A DNA stretch of 64,000 nt from an uncultured Stenotrophomonas sp. (GTDB lineage Bacteria > Pseudomonadota > Gammaproteobacteria > Xanthomonadales > Xanthomonadaceae): assembly GCF_913778665.1 (NCBI RefSeq), contig NZ_CAJYVQ010000010.1, forward strand, positions 124,001 through 188,000, given 5' to 3'. The notes under the pieces are model-generated. The model had not been told where the DNA came from, searched no databases, and worked only from the letters and a program-made list of their open reading frames with translations. Position numbers and translations under genes: made by a program. Numbering within the stretch: position 1 is the stretch's first letter; each line of letters begins with the position of its first letter. Positions 27,871 to 37,223 of the stretch are shown one piece after another.

Positions 27871-30800
27871 AGCGAGTGATCGCCGTTGGACTGGGCCTGT
27901 TGTGGACTTCCCTGGCGATCGCCGCACCCCCGGCGCTGCCGGCACCAAAGGTGCTGGACGATTTCGATGATATCGGTGCCTGGAAGCTGGTGCTGTCCGA
28001 CCAGGTCAGCGGTTCGCTGCGGCCGGTCAGTGGCGCCGGCGGTGGCCGCGCGCTGTGCCTGGACTACGACTTCCACGAGGTCTCCGGCTACGTCGGCATC
28101 CGCCGTGCGCTGAACATCGAATACCCGCTCAATTACCGCTTTGGCTTCCAGCTGCGCGGTGATTCGCCGGCCAACGACCTGCAGTTCAAGCTGATCGACG
28201 CCAGCGGCGACAACGTCTGGTGGGTCAACCGCCCAGGCTACAGCTTCCCGAAGGCGTGGACGCCGGTCGAGTACCGCCGTCGCCAGATCGACAAGGCGTG
28301 GGGTCCGTCGTCCGAGAAGGAGATGGCGCGCAGCGCCGCCGTCGAATTTACCCTCTACAGCAAGGTCGGCGGCCGCGGCACGGTGTGCTTCGACAAGCTG
28401 ACCCTGCAGGGCCTGCCCCCGCAGGACGATTCGGCGCTGGTGCCGTCGGTGATCGCCGATACCGCCACCGCGCTGCAGGACCGCATGATCGACGGCAAGA
28501 GCGATACGTTCTGGATCAGCGGCGGGGTCAAGCAGCAGACCATCAGCCTGGACCTGCACAAGAGCCGCGAGATCGGCGGTGCGGTGATCGACTGGCTGCC
28601 GAACCTGGAAGCGCGCCGCTATACCGTGCGCACCTCGGAAGATGGCCGCGACTGGCGCACGGTGCGCGAAGTGACCAGCGGTGCCGGTGGCCGTGACTGG
28701 CTGGCGCTGCCGGATACCGATGCGCGCTACGTGCGCTTCGATCTGCAGGATGGCCCGAACTGGAGATACGGCATCCGGGACATCGCACTGAAGCCGCTGG
28801 CGTTTGCCGCCACGCCCAATGCCTTCCTGTCCTCGGTGGCCGCCGATCTGCCGCGCGGATCGTTGCCACGCGCCTATGTGGGCGAACAGCCCTACTGGAC
28901 GCTGCTCGGCCTCGACGGCGGGCAGGAGCAGGCACTGATCAGCGAAGACGGCGCACTGGAACCGGCCAAGGGCAGCTTCAGCATCGAGCCGTTCATCCGC
29001 CTCGATGGCAAGCTGCTGGACTGGTCCAAGGTCGCCATCACCCAGTCTCTGCAGGACCATTACCTGCCCATTGCCAATGTCGATTGGGTGCATGAAAAGG
29101 CCGGGCTGGCGGTGACCAGCTTCGTGCAGGGCACCCCGGACCGTGCGCAGCTGATCGGCCGTTACCGGTTGAGCAACCCGGACAAGGTGGCGCACGAATA
29201 CACGCTGGCACTGGCGATCCGGCCGTGGCAGGTCAATCCGCCCACGCAGTTCCTCAACACCGTCGGTGGCTTCAGCCGCATCGATGCGCTGGATGTCGGC
29301 GATCAGCTGGTGCGGATCAACGGCGAGCCGCGCGTGTATCCGTTGCAGGTGCCCGACGCACGCTTTGCCAGCACGTTCGACGGCAAGCTCGACGTGATGC
29401 ATCTGGCGGAGGGCAAGTACCCGGCCACCACCGCGGTGAAGGACAGCACCGGCATGGCCTCCGGTGCGCTGCTGTACACGATCAAGCTGGAGCCGGGACA
29501 GAGCCGGGAAGTGGCGGTGGTGCTGCCGCAGACCGGTGGGTGGGCGCCCCAGTCGCTGGATGTGGCCAAGGCGCAGGCGCAGGTGGCCGAGCAATGGCGG
29601 CAGAAGCTGGGCGTGGTCTCGCTGCAGGTGCCGGCGGCCGGCCAGGCATTGGTCGATACCCTGCGCACCGCCGTCGCGCACATGCTGATTTCGCGGGTCG
29701 GTCCGCGCCTGCAGCCGGGCACGCGTTCGTATGCGCGCAGCTGGATCCGCGATGGCGCGATGATCTCCGAAGGCCTGCTTCGCATGGGCCGCAGCGATGC
29801 GGTGCGTGACTACATCAACTGGTATGCGCCGTTCCAGTTCGAGAACGGCAAGGTGCCGTGCTGCGTCGATGCGCGCGGCAGCGACCCGGTGCCGGAGAAC
29901 GACAGCCACGGCGAGCTGATCTACAGCATCGCCGAGTACGGGCGTTACACCGGTGACAGCACCTTCGTCGAGCTGATGTGGCCGCACGTGCAGGGCGCCT
30001 ATAGCTACATGGAGCAGCTGCGGGCCAGCGAGCGTACCGAGGAGAATCGCGCGCGCAATCCGGCCTTCTACGGCATGATGCCGGCCTCGATCAGCCACGA
30101 AGGCTATTCGGCCAAGCCGATGCATTCGTACTGGGACAACTTCTGGGCGCTGCGTGGCTACAAGGACGCCGCCCTGCTGGCAGCGCAGCTGGGCAAGGTC
30201 GAGGCGATGCAGATCGCCGAGTCGCGTGACCAGTTCCGCGATGACCTGCAGGCGTCGCTGCTGTCGGCGATGCAGCAGCACAAGATCGACTACCTGCCCG
30301 GTTCGGCCGAGCTGGGCGACTTCGACGCGACCTCGACCACCATCGCACTGGCGCCGGGCGGTGAGCAGGATCGCCTGCCGCAACAGGCGCTGGATGCGAC
30401 CTTCGAGCGCTACTGGAAGGAGTTCGTGGCCCGCCGCGATGGCAAGCGTGAGTGGAAGGACTACACCCCGTACGAGTGGCGCAACGTGGCCGCGTTCGTG
30501 CGCCTGGGCTGGCGTGACCGGGCCTGGCAGGCCACCGAATTCTTCTTCAAGGACCGCGCGCCGCAGGCCTGGAACCAGTGGGCCGAAGTGGTCTCGCGCA
30601 CGCCGCGCAAGCCGTTCTTCGTCGGCGACCTGCCGCATGCCTGGGTCGCCTCGGACTTCGTGCGTTCGGCACTGGACATGTTCGCCTATCACCGCGACAG
30701 CGACGATGCGCTGGTGCTGGCCGCCGGTGTGCCCAGCACCTGGCTGCAGGGTGACGGCGTGGCCGTGCAGGGGCTGCGAACGCCGCAGGGCCAGCTGAAC

Positions 30801-31034
30801 TACCGGCTGCAGCGCAGTGACAAGCAGCTGGTGCTGGACGTGCAGCCCGGCTTGGTGCCGCCGGCCGGTGGCGTGGTGCTGCCGTGGCCGTACGCCGGTG
30901 ATCCGGGCGGCGCGACCATCAACGGCGAAGCGGCCGAGTGGGTCAACAAGGAGCTGCACGTGCACCAGCTGCCGGCGCGGGTCGAGATCGATGTGCCGAG
31001 CGCGGTGCGCCGCGCCGAACGCAAAGGACAGTAA
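27867..31034 (+). CDS. Secreted discoidin-domain six-hairpin glycosidase-like protein
   Basis: A 1055-residue exported protein with a signal peptide ending near AIAA (residue 20). Residues ~25-185 look like a carbohydrate-binding jelly roll (VLDDFDDIGAWKL start). Residues ~190-310 match an F5/8 type C (discoidin) domain. A linker beta domain follows, then from ~610 to ~960 an (alpha/alpha)6 catalytic-type domain with SYARSWIRDGAMISEGLLRM and ENDSHGELIYSIAEYGRYTG, whose Asp and Glu are candidate acid/base residues. It likely hydrolyses oligosaccharides in the periplasm before or together with import. I cannot place it in a numbered GH family by eye. Confidence 0.8.
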   Translation: MKRVIAVGLGLLWTSLAIAAPPALPAPKVLDDFDDIGAWKLVLSDQVSGSLRPVSGAGGGRALCLDYDFHEVSGYVGIRRALNIEYPLNYRFGFQLRGDSPANDLQFKLIDASGDNVWWVNRPGYSFPKAWTPVEYRRRQIDKAWGPSSEKEMARSAAVEFTLYSKVGGRGTVCFDKLTLQGLPPQDDSALVPSVIADTATALQDRMIDGKSDTFWISGGVKQQTISLDLHKSREIGGAVIDWLPNLEARRYTVRTSEDGRDWRTVREVTSGAGGRDWLALPDTDARYVRFDLQDGPNWRYGIRDIALKPLAFAATPNAFLSSVAADLPRGSLPRAYVGEQPYWTLLGLDGGQEQALISEDGALEPAKGSFSIEPFIRLDGKLLDWSKVAITQSLQDHYLPIANVDWVHEKAGLAVTSFVQGTPDRAQLIGRYRLSNPDKVAHEYTLALAIRPWQVNPPTQFLNTVGGFSRIDALDVGDQLVRINGEPRVYPLQVPDARFASTFDGKLDVMHLAEGKYPATTAVKDSTGMASGALLYTIKLEPGQSREVAVVLPQTGGWAPQSLDVAKAQAQVAEQWRQKLGVVSLQVPAAGQALVDTLRTAVAHMLISRVGPRLQPGTRSYARSWIRDGAMISEGLLRMGRSDAVRDYINWYAPFQFENGKVPCCVDARGSDPVPENDSHGELIYSIAEYGRYTGDSTFVELMWPHVQGAYSYMEQLRASERTEENRARNPAFYGMMPASISHEGYSAKPMHSYWDNFWALRGYKDAALLAAQLGKVEAMQIAESRDQFRDDLQASLLSAMQQHKIDYLPGSAELGDFDATSTTIALAPGGEQDRLPQQALDATFERYWKEFVARRDGKREWKDYTPYEWRNVAAFVRLGWRDRAWQATEFFFKDRAPQAWNQWAEVVSRTPRKPFFVGDLPHAWVASDFVRSALDMFAYHRDSDDALVLAAGVPSTWLQGDGVAVQGLRTPQGQLNYRLQRSDKQLVLDVQPGLVPPAGGVVLPWPYAGDPGGATINGEAAEWVNKELHVHQLPARVEIDVPSAVRRAERKGQ

Positions 31035-31036
31035 CG

Positions 31037-31924
31037 ATGAAGCATCGGGGGGCGGGGGTGCGCACGTCGGTGCGCGCCCTGGGACTGGCGCTTGCGCTGG
31101 CATTGCCGGGGTGGGTATGGGCGGACACGCCGGCTACCGTAGTGGCTGCGGCCGACGCGGCCAGCGCACCTGGCATGAGCATGGTCACCTTCAACCTGCA
31201 CCATGATCGCGAAGACTGGCCGAGCCGTCGCCGCACCATCCTGGCAGAACTCAAGCGCCTGCAACCCGATGCGGTGGCGCTGCAGGAGGTGATCCAGCGC
31301 CGCGACGTGCGCAACCAGGCGCAGTGGCTGGCCAGACAGCTCGGCTATCAGTATGTGTTCGTGTCCACCGATCCGGTTGGCGCGCCCAAGCGCTATGGCA
31401 ATGCACTGCTGACCCGCCGGCCGATCCTGGCCCGCGGCGAACACCTGCTGCAGCCGCTGGATGACTACCGCACGGTGGCCTATCTGCGTATCGATGTCGA
31501 CGGCCGTCCGGTGAACGTGTATGCCACGCATCTGAACGAGCGCAGCGACGAGAATGGCCAGCGCATCCGCCGCACCCAGGTGGAGGATCTGCTGCGCTTC
31601 ATCAGCGCGACGTCGGCGGGCGCAGCGGTAGTGATCGCAGGCGACTTCAATGCGCTGGTGGATGCCGGTGACCTGAGCGAGCTGCGCAGCCACTACGGCG
31701 ACAGCTACGGCAGCGTGCACGTGAACACCGACCTGGCCGGGGTCAGTACGTTGAACCGGCACTACTACCAGGCACCGCTGCGGATCGACCACATCTTCTT
31801 CCAGCAGGATGCGATGGTCGCGCGCGAAGCAAGGATCCTGTTTGACCAGCCTGACACCAGCGGTCGCTGGGCGTCCGATCACTACGGCGTCTGGACCCGG
31901 CTGCAGTTCGGCCCGAAGCCTTGA
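31037..31924 (+). CDS. Secreted endonuclease/exonuclease/phosphatase family protein
   Basis: A 295-residue EEP-fold protein with signal peptide (ALALALPGWVWA). All core residues are present: Asn in TFNLHHD, Glu in ALQEVI, His in YATHLNE, Asp-Asn in AGDFNAL, a late Asp in RIDHIFF and Asp-His in ASDHYGVW. Members include secreted nucleases, sphingomyelinases and phosphodiesterases, so the substrate is open. It starts two bases after the glycosidase stop and may be the last gene of that operon. A second, degenerate paralogue occurs at 43234-44079. Confidence 0.85.
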   Translation: MKHRGAGVRTSVRALGLALALALPGWVWADTPATVVAAADAASAPGMSMVTFNLHHDREDWPSRRRTILAELKRLQPDAVALQEVIQRRDVRNQAQWLARQLGYQYVFVSTDPVGAPKRYGNALLTRRPILARGEHLLQPLDDYRTVAYLRIDVDGRPVNVYATHLNERSDENGQRIRRTQVEDLLRFISATSAGAAVVIAGDFNALVDAGDLSELRSHYGDSYGSVHVNTDLAGVSTLNRHYYQAPLRIDHIFFQQDAMVAREARILFDQPDTSGRWASDHYGVWTRLQFGPKP

Positions 31925-31937
31925 GCACACCTGCTGC

Positions 31938-31987
31938 GTAGGTGCCAACCTTGGTTGGCACGAACAACGGCGCCGACCAAGGTCGGC
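31938..31987. repeat. SMAG-type palindrome pair
   Basis: 31938-31961 is a GTAG-headed unit (GTAGGTGCCAACCTTGGTTG, then GCAC), a near-perfect palindrome around CCTTGG. 31972-31987 is GCCGACCAAGGTCGGC, a related palindrome. They lie between two convergent genes. Confidence 0.75.
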
Positions 31988-32010
31988 AGCCACCACGGCA
32001 TGGCACAAAC

Positions 32011-32043
32011 AAAAACGGCGGGGATCATCGATCCCCGCCGTTT
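32011..32043 (-). terminator. Rho-independent terminator of rne
   Basis: A 10-bp stem (32016-32025 and 32031-32040, CGGCGGGGAT pairing with ATCCCCGCCG) with a five-base loop. On the minus strand it is followed by a long T tract, so it chiefly serves rne; the weaker T run on the plus side may also stop the EEP gene. Confidence 0.85.
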
Positions 32044-32066
32044 CGTTGTCGCGCGTCCGAAGACGA

Positions 32067-35000
32067 TCAGACAGTCGGCGGCGTGCGCTTGCTGGCGTCT
32101 TCGTCGTCCGCCTTGGCCTGGGCTTCCGCTGCCTGGGCGGCGGCGTCAGCATGACCATCGGCCACCGGGTCGATCGACGACGTCAACGCGGCTTCGGCGA
32201 CCGGCGCGGCTTCCACCGCCACCGGAGCCACCGGCTGCTCGGCGACCGGCGCGGTCTCGACAGCCGTATGGGCCTCGGCCGCCACGGGAGCTTCAACTGC
32301 CACCGGCTTCGATTCCAGGATCGGGGCCGCCTCAACGGCAGCCGCCTTCTCTTCGACGACCGGCGCGGCTTCAACCACGTCCTGCTTCGATTCCACGACC
32401 GGCCTGGTTTCGACCGCCGGAGCAGCTTCAACCACCACCGGCTTGGCCTCAACCACCACTGGCGCGGCTTCGATCACCGGAACAGTGGCTTCGACCACCG
32501 GCTTGGCGTCCACCGCCGGGGCGACAGCGGCCACCGGCTGTGCCGGGGTCGCGGCGTCGATGGCATCGAGCATGCTGGTCTGCACCGGCGACGACACCGT
32601 TTCGGCCTTGGTTGCGAGCTCGGCCGGGACCGACGTTTCGGCAACCGCCGGCGCAGCGGCTTCAACCACGGCGCTGCTCACCACCGCGACCGGCGCGGCG
32701 ACAACGGCAGCAGCGGTGCGGACCGGCTTGGCGGTTTCGGCAACGGCCGGCTCGGCTTCATCATCGAAGTCGAATTCCGGCTGCGAACGGGCCGGCTGCG
32801 CAGCGGCGAGCGGTGCGGCCTGCGCTGCGGTATCGACCGTCGGTTCTGCGTTGTCGGCATCGTCGCCTTCGTCACCGTCGTCCTGGTCATCGCCCAGCAC
32901 GTCGCTGCCTGCCGCGTTCTCGGCGCCACCGCGGCGACGGCGACGGCCACCGCGACGGCCGCGGCGACGCCGGGTTGCGCCTTCGCCTGCCTGCTCGCCA
33001 TTGGCGTCGATTGCAGCCTCTTCGCCGACAACCGCACCCACTTCGGCGTCGCGGGCAGCGCTGGCAGCGGAGTCGACCGGTGCGACGGCTTCAGCTGGAG
33101 CGGCGGCCACCGGAGCCACCGGAGCGGTCGCTTCCTGCGCGGTAACCCCATTGGCGGCGACGGCCGTAGCGGCCACAGCTGCCGCTGCGGTCACGACTTC
33201 AGCGGGGGCCTCAGCGGCGTTGCGCTGCGACTTCTCGGCCGGCTTGTCGCCGTCCTGCTGCTGCGGACGCGGCTGCTTCGGCTGCTTCAGCTTCGGCTGC
33301 TGCGGGTTCTGGTTCTGGCCCTGCTGCTCGTTGCGCGGCTTGTTCTGCTGCTGCGGCTCCTTCTGCTTGCCCTGCTGCGGCTGCTGCTGGGCGTTGCCAT
33401 TGTTGCCGTTGCGGCCGTCCTTGCTGCGCTGCTCGCCGCGATCCTTGCGGTTGCCGCCATCCTTCTGCTGCTGCGCGTTGCCACTGCCGCCGTTGCCACG
33501 ATTTTCGTCGCGACGGTCCTTGCGGTCCTTGTTGCGATCCTTGCTGCGATCCTTGCGGCCGCCGTCCTGCTGCTGGCGGGCTGCCGGGGCGGCCGGCGCC
33601 GGCGCGGGGGCCGGTTCGCCACCGAACACGCGCTTGAGCCAACCGATCACGCCGCCCGCCGGGGCCGGCGCAACAGGCGCTGCCACGACCGGGGCCGGAG
33701 CGGCCGCAGCCGGCTCCACTTCCTCACGTACCGGGGCGGGGGAGGTGTGCTTGACCTGGGTCACTGCCGGCGGCGGGATGTTCAGCTGGCCCTTGGTCAG
33801 GGCATGCACCGGCAGCTTGCGAGGAGTACCGCGCTGGTAGCTGGGCTTGCTGCTCTCTTCACCCAGCTCGTTCTCGCGCAGGCGGGTCACGGTGTAGTGC
33901 GGGGTGTGCAGCTGCTCGTCGGCGACGATCACGATCGGCGCTTCGTGGCGCTGTTCGATCTCGCGCAGGGCGCTGCGCTTCTCGTTCAGCAGGTAATTGG
34001 CGATCTCCACCGGGGCCTGCACCAGCACCTGCCCGGTGTTCTCCTTCATCGCATGCTCTTCGGCGACGCGGATGATCGACAGCGACAGCGATTCAACGCT
34101 GCGCATGCGGCCGTGGCCGTCGCAGCGCGGGCAGACGATCTGGCTGGATTCGCCCAGGCTCGGGCGCAGGCGCTGGCGGCTCATTTCCAGCAGGCCGAAG
34201 CGCGAGATGCGGCCGACCTGCACGCGTGCACGGTCGTACTTCAGCGCATTGGCGAGGCGGTTCTCGACTTCGCGCTGGTGCTTGTTGGAGGCCATGTCGA
34301 TGAAGTCGATCACCACCAGCCCGCCGAGGTCGCGCAGGCGCAGCTGGCGGGCCACTTCCTCGGCCGCTTCCAGGTTGGTCTGGAACGCGGTGTCCTCGAT
34401 GTCGCTGCCCTTGGTGGCGCGGGAGGAGTTCACGTCGACAGCGGTCAGTGCTTCAGTCTGGTCGACCACGATCGAGCCGCCCGACGGCAGGCGCACATTG
34501 CGCTCGTAGGCGCCTTCGATCTGCGACTCGATCTGGAAGCGGTTGAACAGCGGGATGTCGTCCTTGTAATGCTTGAGCTTGCGCAGGGTCTGCGGCATCA
34601 CCTGCTGCATGAACTCGCGGGCGTGCTCGTACATCTCCTCGGTGTCCACCAGGATCTCGCCGATGTCGGCCCGCAGGTAGTCACGCAGGGCGCGCACGAT
34701 CAGGCGCGATTCCTGGTAGATCAGGAACGGGGCCGGCTTGCTCAGCGCGGCGTCGGCGATCGCGCGCCAGACGTTGAGCAGGTAGTCCAGATCCCACTGC
34801 AGCTCTTCCGCATCGCGGCCGACGCCGGCGGTACGGATGATCACGCCCATGTCGTCGGGAATGTTCAGCTTGTCCAGTGCGTCCTTCAGGGCGGCACGGT
34901 CTTCGCCTTCGATGCGACGGGACACGCCACCGGCGCTGGGCGAGTTCGGCATCAGCACCATGTAGCGGCCGGCCAGCGAGATGAACGTGGTCAGGGCAGC

Positions 35001-35336
35001 GCCCTTGTTGCCACGCTCTTCCTTGTCGACCTGGACGACGATCTCCTGGCCTTCCTTCAGCAGTTCGCGGATGCCGGCCTTGTTGTGGTCGACGCCAGCC
35101 TGGAAGTAGTCGCGGGAGATTTCCTTCAGCGGCAGGAAGCCATGGCGGCCACCCCCGTATTCGACGAAGGCTGCTTCCAGCGAGGGCTCGATGCGGAAGA
35201 TCCGGCCCTTGTAGATGTTGGACTTCTTCTGTTCCTTCGACGGCTGTTCGATGTCGATGTCATACAACGACTGGCCATCCACGATGGCAACACGCAGCTC
35301 TTCAGCCTGCGTGGCGTTGATCAGCATTCGCTTCAT
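32067..35336 (-). CDS. rne: Ribonuclease E
   Basis: A 1089-residue endoribonuclease that starts mRNA decay and processes rRNA and tRNA at the inner membrane. The N-terminus [20 protein letters not shown] is nearly that of E. coli. An S1 domain spans ~35-125, the DNase I-like active site includes [13 protein letters not shown] and VIDFIDM (Mg-binding Asp), and the Zn-link [10 protein letters not shown] lies near 405. From ~510 the protein is a disordered degradosome scaffold: a Gln/Lys/Arg-rich part and then an Ala/Val/Glu-rich part with many [12 protein letters not shown] repeats that is long for the family. It is divergent from rluC as in E. coli. Confidence 0.97.
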   Translation of the reverse strand: MKRMLINATQAEELRVAIVDGQSLYDIDIEQPSKEQKKSNIYKGRIFRIEPSLEAAFVEYGGGRHGFLPLKEISRDYFQAGVDHNKAGIRELLKEGQEIVVQVDKEERGNKGAALTTFISLAGRYMVLMPNSPSAGGVSRRIEGEDRAALKDALDKLNIPDDMGVIIRTAGVGRDAEELQWDLDYLLNVWRAIADAALSKPAPFLIYQESRLIVRALRDYLRADIGEILVDTEEMYEHAREFMQQVMPQTLRKLKHYKDDIPLFNRFQIESQIEGAYERNVRLPSGGSIVVDQTEALTAVDVNSSRATKGSDIEDTAFQTNLEAAEEVARQLRLRDLGGLVVIDFIDMASNKHQREVENRLANALKYDRARVQVGRISRFGLLEMSRQRLRPSLGESSQIVCPRCDGHGRMRSVESLSLSIIRVAEEHAMKENTGQVLVQAPVEIANYLLNEKRSALREIEQRHEAPIVIVADEQLHTPHYTVTRLRENELGEESSKPSYQRGTPRKLPVHALTKGQLNIPPPAVTQVKHTSPAPVREEVEPAAAAPAPVVAAPVAPAPAGGVIGWLKRVFGGEPAPAPAPAAPAARQQQDGGRKDRSKDRNKDRKDRRDENRGNGGSGNAQQQKDGGNRKDRGEQRSKDGRNGNNGNAQQQPQQGKQKEPQQQNKPRNEQQGQNQNPQQPKLKQPKQPRPQQQDGDKPAEKSQRNAAEAPAEVVTAAAAVAATAVAANGVTAQEATAPVAPVAAAPAEAVAPVDSAASAARDAEVGAVVGEEAAIDANGEQAGEGATRRRRGRRGGRRRRRGGAENAAGSDVLGDDQDDGDEGDDADNAEPTVDTAAQAAPLAAAQPARSQPEFDFDDEAEPAVAETAKPVRTAAAVVAAPVAVVSSAVVEAAAPAVAETSVPAELATKAETVSSPVQTSMLDAIDAATPAQPVAAVAPAVDAKPVVEATVPVIEAAPVVVEAKPVVVEAAPAVETRPVVESKQDVVEAAPVVEEKAAAVEAAPILESKPVAVEAPVAAEAHTAVETAPVAEQPVAPVAVEAAPVAEAALTSSIDPVADGHADAAAQAAEAQAKADDEDASKRTPPTV

Positions 35337-35743
35337 TGTTGCGTTCCTCGCAAGCGGCTACCGCGCGGAACGCCATGGGGTTTCGCCTCTGGACACGGCT
35401 CGCCGCCCATTCGCGCAAGCGCGGGGAGGGCAGCTTGGGTTTCCAGCGCTACGACACCACGGCAGGCCGCGGGAGCGCTTCACTCTTATGGGTTTTGGGT
35501 GTTGCAGGGCCGCAGGCAGCTGTCAGCCAGGCTGGAGCGCCACGCGGGACATGTTCAGCACGGTTGCGTGTCAGGCATCCGGCGATGGCCGGGAAGGCCG
35601 GTGAGCCGCTAACATGGCCGCCCCGCGGGCGGTGGTCGCGCACTGTGCCGGATTCGTCGGAAGCTGGGCTTCTGGCCCTGAGTAACTTCCAACGAAATCA
35701 ATCCCTTATCTCGCCCCCCGAGTGTAACAGAATAAACAGCCTG
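35337..35743. other. rne leader and divergent rne/rluC control region
   Basis: About 400 bases between the divergent starts with no convincing gene. In E. coli a ~360-base rne leader carries hairpins through which RNase E controls its own mRNA. A leader of similar length fits here (see the promoter candidate at 35721-35729). G+C-rich hairpins such as CCGCC..GGCGG near 35621-35634 are visible. Structure could not be computed. Confidence 0.5.
35721..35729 (-). promoter_or_regulatory. Candidate extended -10 promoter of rne
   Basis: On the minus strand TGTTACACT forms an extended -10 (TGnTACACT; the hexamer lies at 35721-35726). A transcript starting near 35714 would have a leader of about 378 bases, close to the 361 bases of E. 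coli rne. There is no good -35 box, which extended -10 promoters can lack. Confidence 0.35.
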
Positions 35744-36718
35744 ATGACCGCCCAAGACCCCACCAAAGCCGCTGGCGACAAGCCTTCCGTGCGCATGATC
35801 ACCGTTCCCGCCGACCGCGCCGGCCAGCGCTTGGACAACTTCCTGCTCGGCCAGCTGAAGGGGGCGCCGCGCAGCCTGGTCTACAAGCTGGTGCGCAGCG
35901 GCCAGGTGCGGGTGAACGGCGGCCGAGCCAAGGCCGAGCGCAAGCTGGAGGCGGGCGATGAGGTGCGCGTGCCGCCGGTGCGTCTCAGCGAGGAGGGAGA
36001 CAAGGCCGGCCCGCCAGAGGCGTTCATGCGCCGCCTGGAGCAGGCCATCGTCTTCGAGGATGCCCGCCTGTTGGCGCTGAACAAGCCCTCCGGCGTTGCC
36101 AGCCACGGTGGCAGCGGTATCAGTTTTGGCGCCATCGAGACCCTGCGCGCGTTGCGCCCGGGGCAGACGCTGGAGCTGGTGCACCGATTGGATCGCGACA
36201 CCTCGGGCCTGCTGATCGTGGCCAAGAAGCGCTCGGCCCTGAGCGAGCTGCAGGCCCTGCTGCGTGAGGACCACGGTGCCGGCATTCGCAAGCGCTACCT
36301 GACCCTGCTGGCCGGGCGCATGCCCGATGGTGTGATGACGGTCGACGCGCCGCTGCATGTCGGCCTGCGGCAGGGCGGCGAGCGCCATGTGCAGGTCAAT
36401 GCCATCGGCAAGGAATCGATCAGCCACTTCCGGGTGCTGGAGCGCCGCGGCGGTCATTCGTACTGCGAAGTACGCATCGAGACCGGCCGTACGCACCAGA
36501 TCCGTGTGCACGCCCAGCACTTGGGGCATCCGGTGGCCGGTGACGACAAATACGGCGATCCGGCGGTCAACAAGCGGCTTCGTGAGCAGATCGGGCTGAA
36601 ACGACTGTTCCTGCACGCGGCTTCGCTGGAGTTCGCGCTGGATGCAGGCAAGACCCCGTATGTGTTGAACGCGCCGCTGGCCGATGAGCTGGTCGAGGCG
36701 CTGGACCGGCTGAAGTAG
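35744..36718 (+). CDS. rluC: RluC, 23S rRNA pseudouridine synthase
   Basis: A 324-residue pseudouridine synthase. An S4 domain (LVYKLVRSGQVRVNGGRAK, residues ~45-95) precedes the RluA-type catalytic domain with the catalytic Asp in HRLDRDTSGLL near residue 150 and TGRTHQIRVHAQHLGHP. RluC makes pseudouridines 955, 2504 and 2580 in E. coli 23S rRNA. The ATG at 35744 fits the family length; the open frame upstream runs through the rne leader and was rejected. Its position divergent from rne is conserved in enterobacteria. Confidence 0.93.
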   Translation: MTAQDPTKAAGDKPSVRMITVPADRAGQRLDNFLLGQLKGAPRSLVYKLVRSGQVRVNGGRAKAERKLEAGDEVRVPPVRLSEEGDKAGPPEAFMRRLEQAIVFEDARLLALNKPSGVASHGGSGISFGAIETLRALRPGQTLELVHRLDRDTSGLLIVAKKRSALSELQALLREDHGAGIRKRYLTLLAGRMPDGVMTVDAPLHVGLRQGGERHVQVNAIGKESISHFRVLERRGGHSYCEVRIETGRTHQIRVHAQHLGHPVAGDDKYGDPAVNKRLREQIGLKRLFLHAASLEFALDAGKTPYVLNAPLADELVEALDRLK

Positions 36719-36788
36719 CCCCTGCGGGGCTGCTGGCCACCGGGCGCAGCCCCCTCGCGGCTGGCGTCCAAAGCGGGATTCCGGTTTT

Positions 36789-36892
36789 GGTCGGTCCGGA
36801 TGGGTTGGCGGGGGACGCCGTGAACCCATCCATGGGGGCTTGGCCGCGGCATCCTTGCCGCGGACACCCCCGCCAACCCATCCGGACCGACC
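36789..36892 (+). repeat. Large hairpin element, copy A
   Basis: Perfect 26-bp inverted arms (36789-36814 and 36867-36892) enclose a 52-base core. Inside the core a second hairpin, CCGCGGC/GCCGCGG (36844-36850 and 36857-36863), is preceded by the stretch GCCGTGAACCCATCCATGGG. The same core in inverted orientation forms copy B nearby. Confidence 0.85.
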
Positions 36893-37057
36893 TTCGACAG
36901 ATCGCGTGCGCGTCAGCCACGGAACATCAAAAGAAAAGCAGACCCGTGCCGCGCGGCGGCCCGGGTAGAGGCGAGCCACGCTCGACTCACGCGCGCAGCG
37001 CGGGCTTTGCATTCTCATTCTTTCATCGCGCGGCTGGCACGCACGGAAAATTGACGG

Positions 37058-37163
37058 GTCACGGGCGGGGTCGGCTTGCAGGGGGGCCGCCGCATGGAAG
37101 CGGCGGCCAAGCCTCCATGGATGGATTCACGGCGCCCCCCCTGCAAGCCGACCCACCCGTGAC
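37058..37163 (-). repeat. Large hairpin element, copy B
   Basis: Arms at 37058-37086 and 37135-37163 pair almost perfectly, with one mismatch and one bulge. The core, read on the minus strand, contains GCCGTGAATCCATCCATGGA followed by GGCTTGG and a CCGCCGC/GCGGCGG hairpin, closely matching copy A. The arm sequences of A and B are unrelated, yet each pair is complementary. Confidence 0.85.
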
Positions 37164-37223
37164 TTCTCGATACTGCGGGACGTACCAGCCGCGAGGGGCC
37201 TCAGCCCGTTGGCCGCAAGCCCC

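Larger units (their letters stand above)
36719..37223. other. 505-bp repeat-rich intergenic block
   Basis: No gene is visible between rluC and zupT. The block holds two large hairpin elements (36789-36892 and 37058-37163) and, between them, a GTAG-headed SMAG-like palindrome (GTAGAGGCGAGCCACGCTCG, starting at 36967). The two genes are convergent, so the block needs no promoter. Confidence 0.75.

Noticed and set aside
27831..31103. A long minus-strand open frame opposite the discoidin-glycosidase gene
   Set aside because: Shadow of the sense gene; no motif or ribosome-binding site.
31809..35612. A long plus-strand open frame opposite rne
   Set aside because: It mirrors the repetitive scaffold of RNase E and has no start signal or recognisable domain.
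36719..37223. Possible insertion sequence or MITE with terminal repeats
   Set aside because: There is no transposase and no target-site duplication that I can see; each hairpin is better described as a separate palindromic element.
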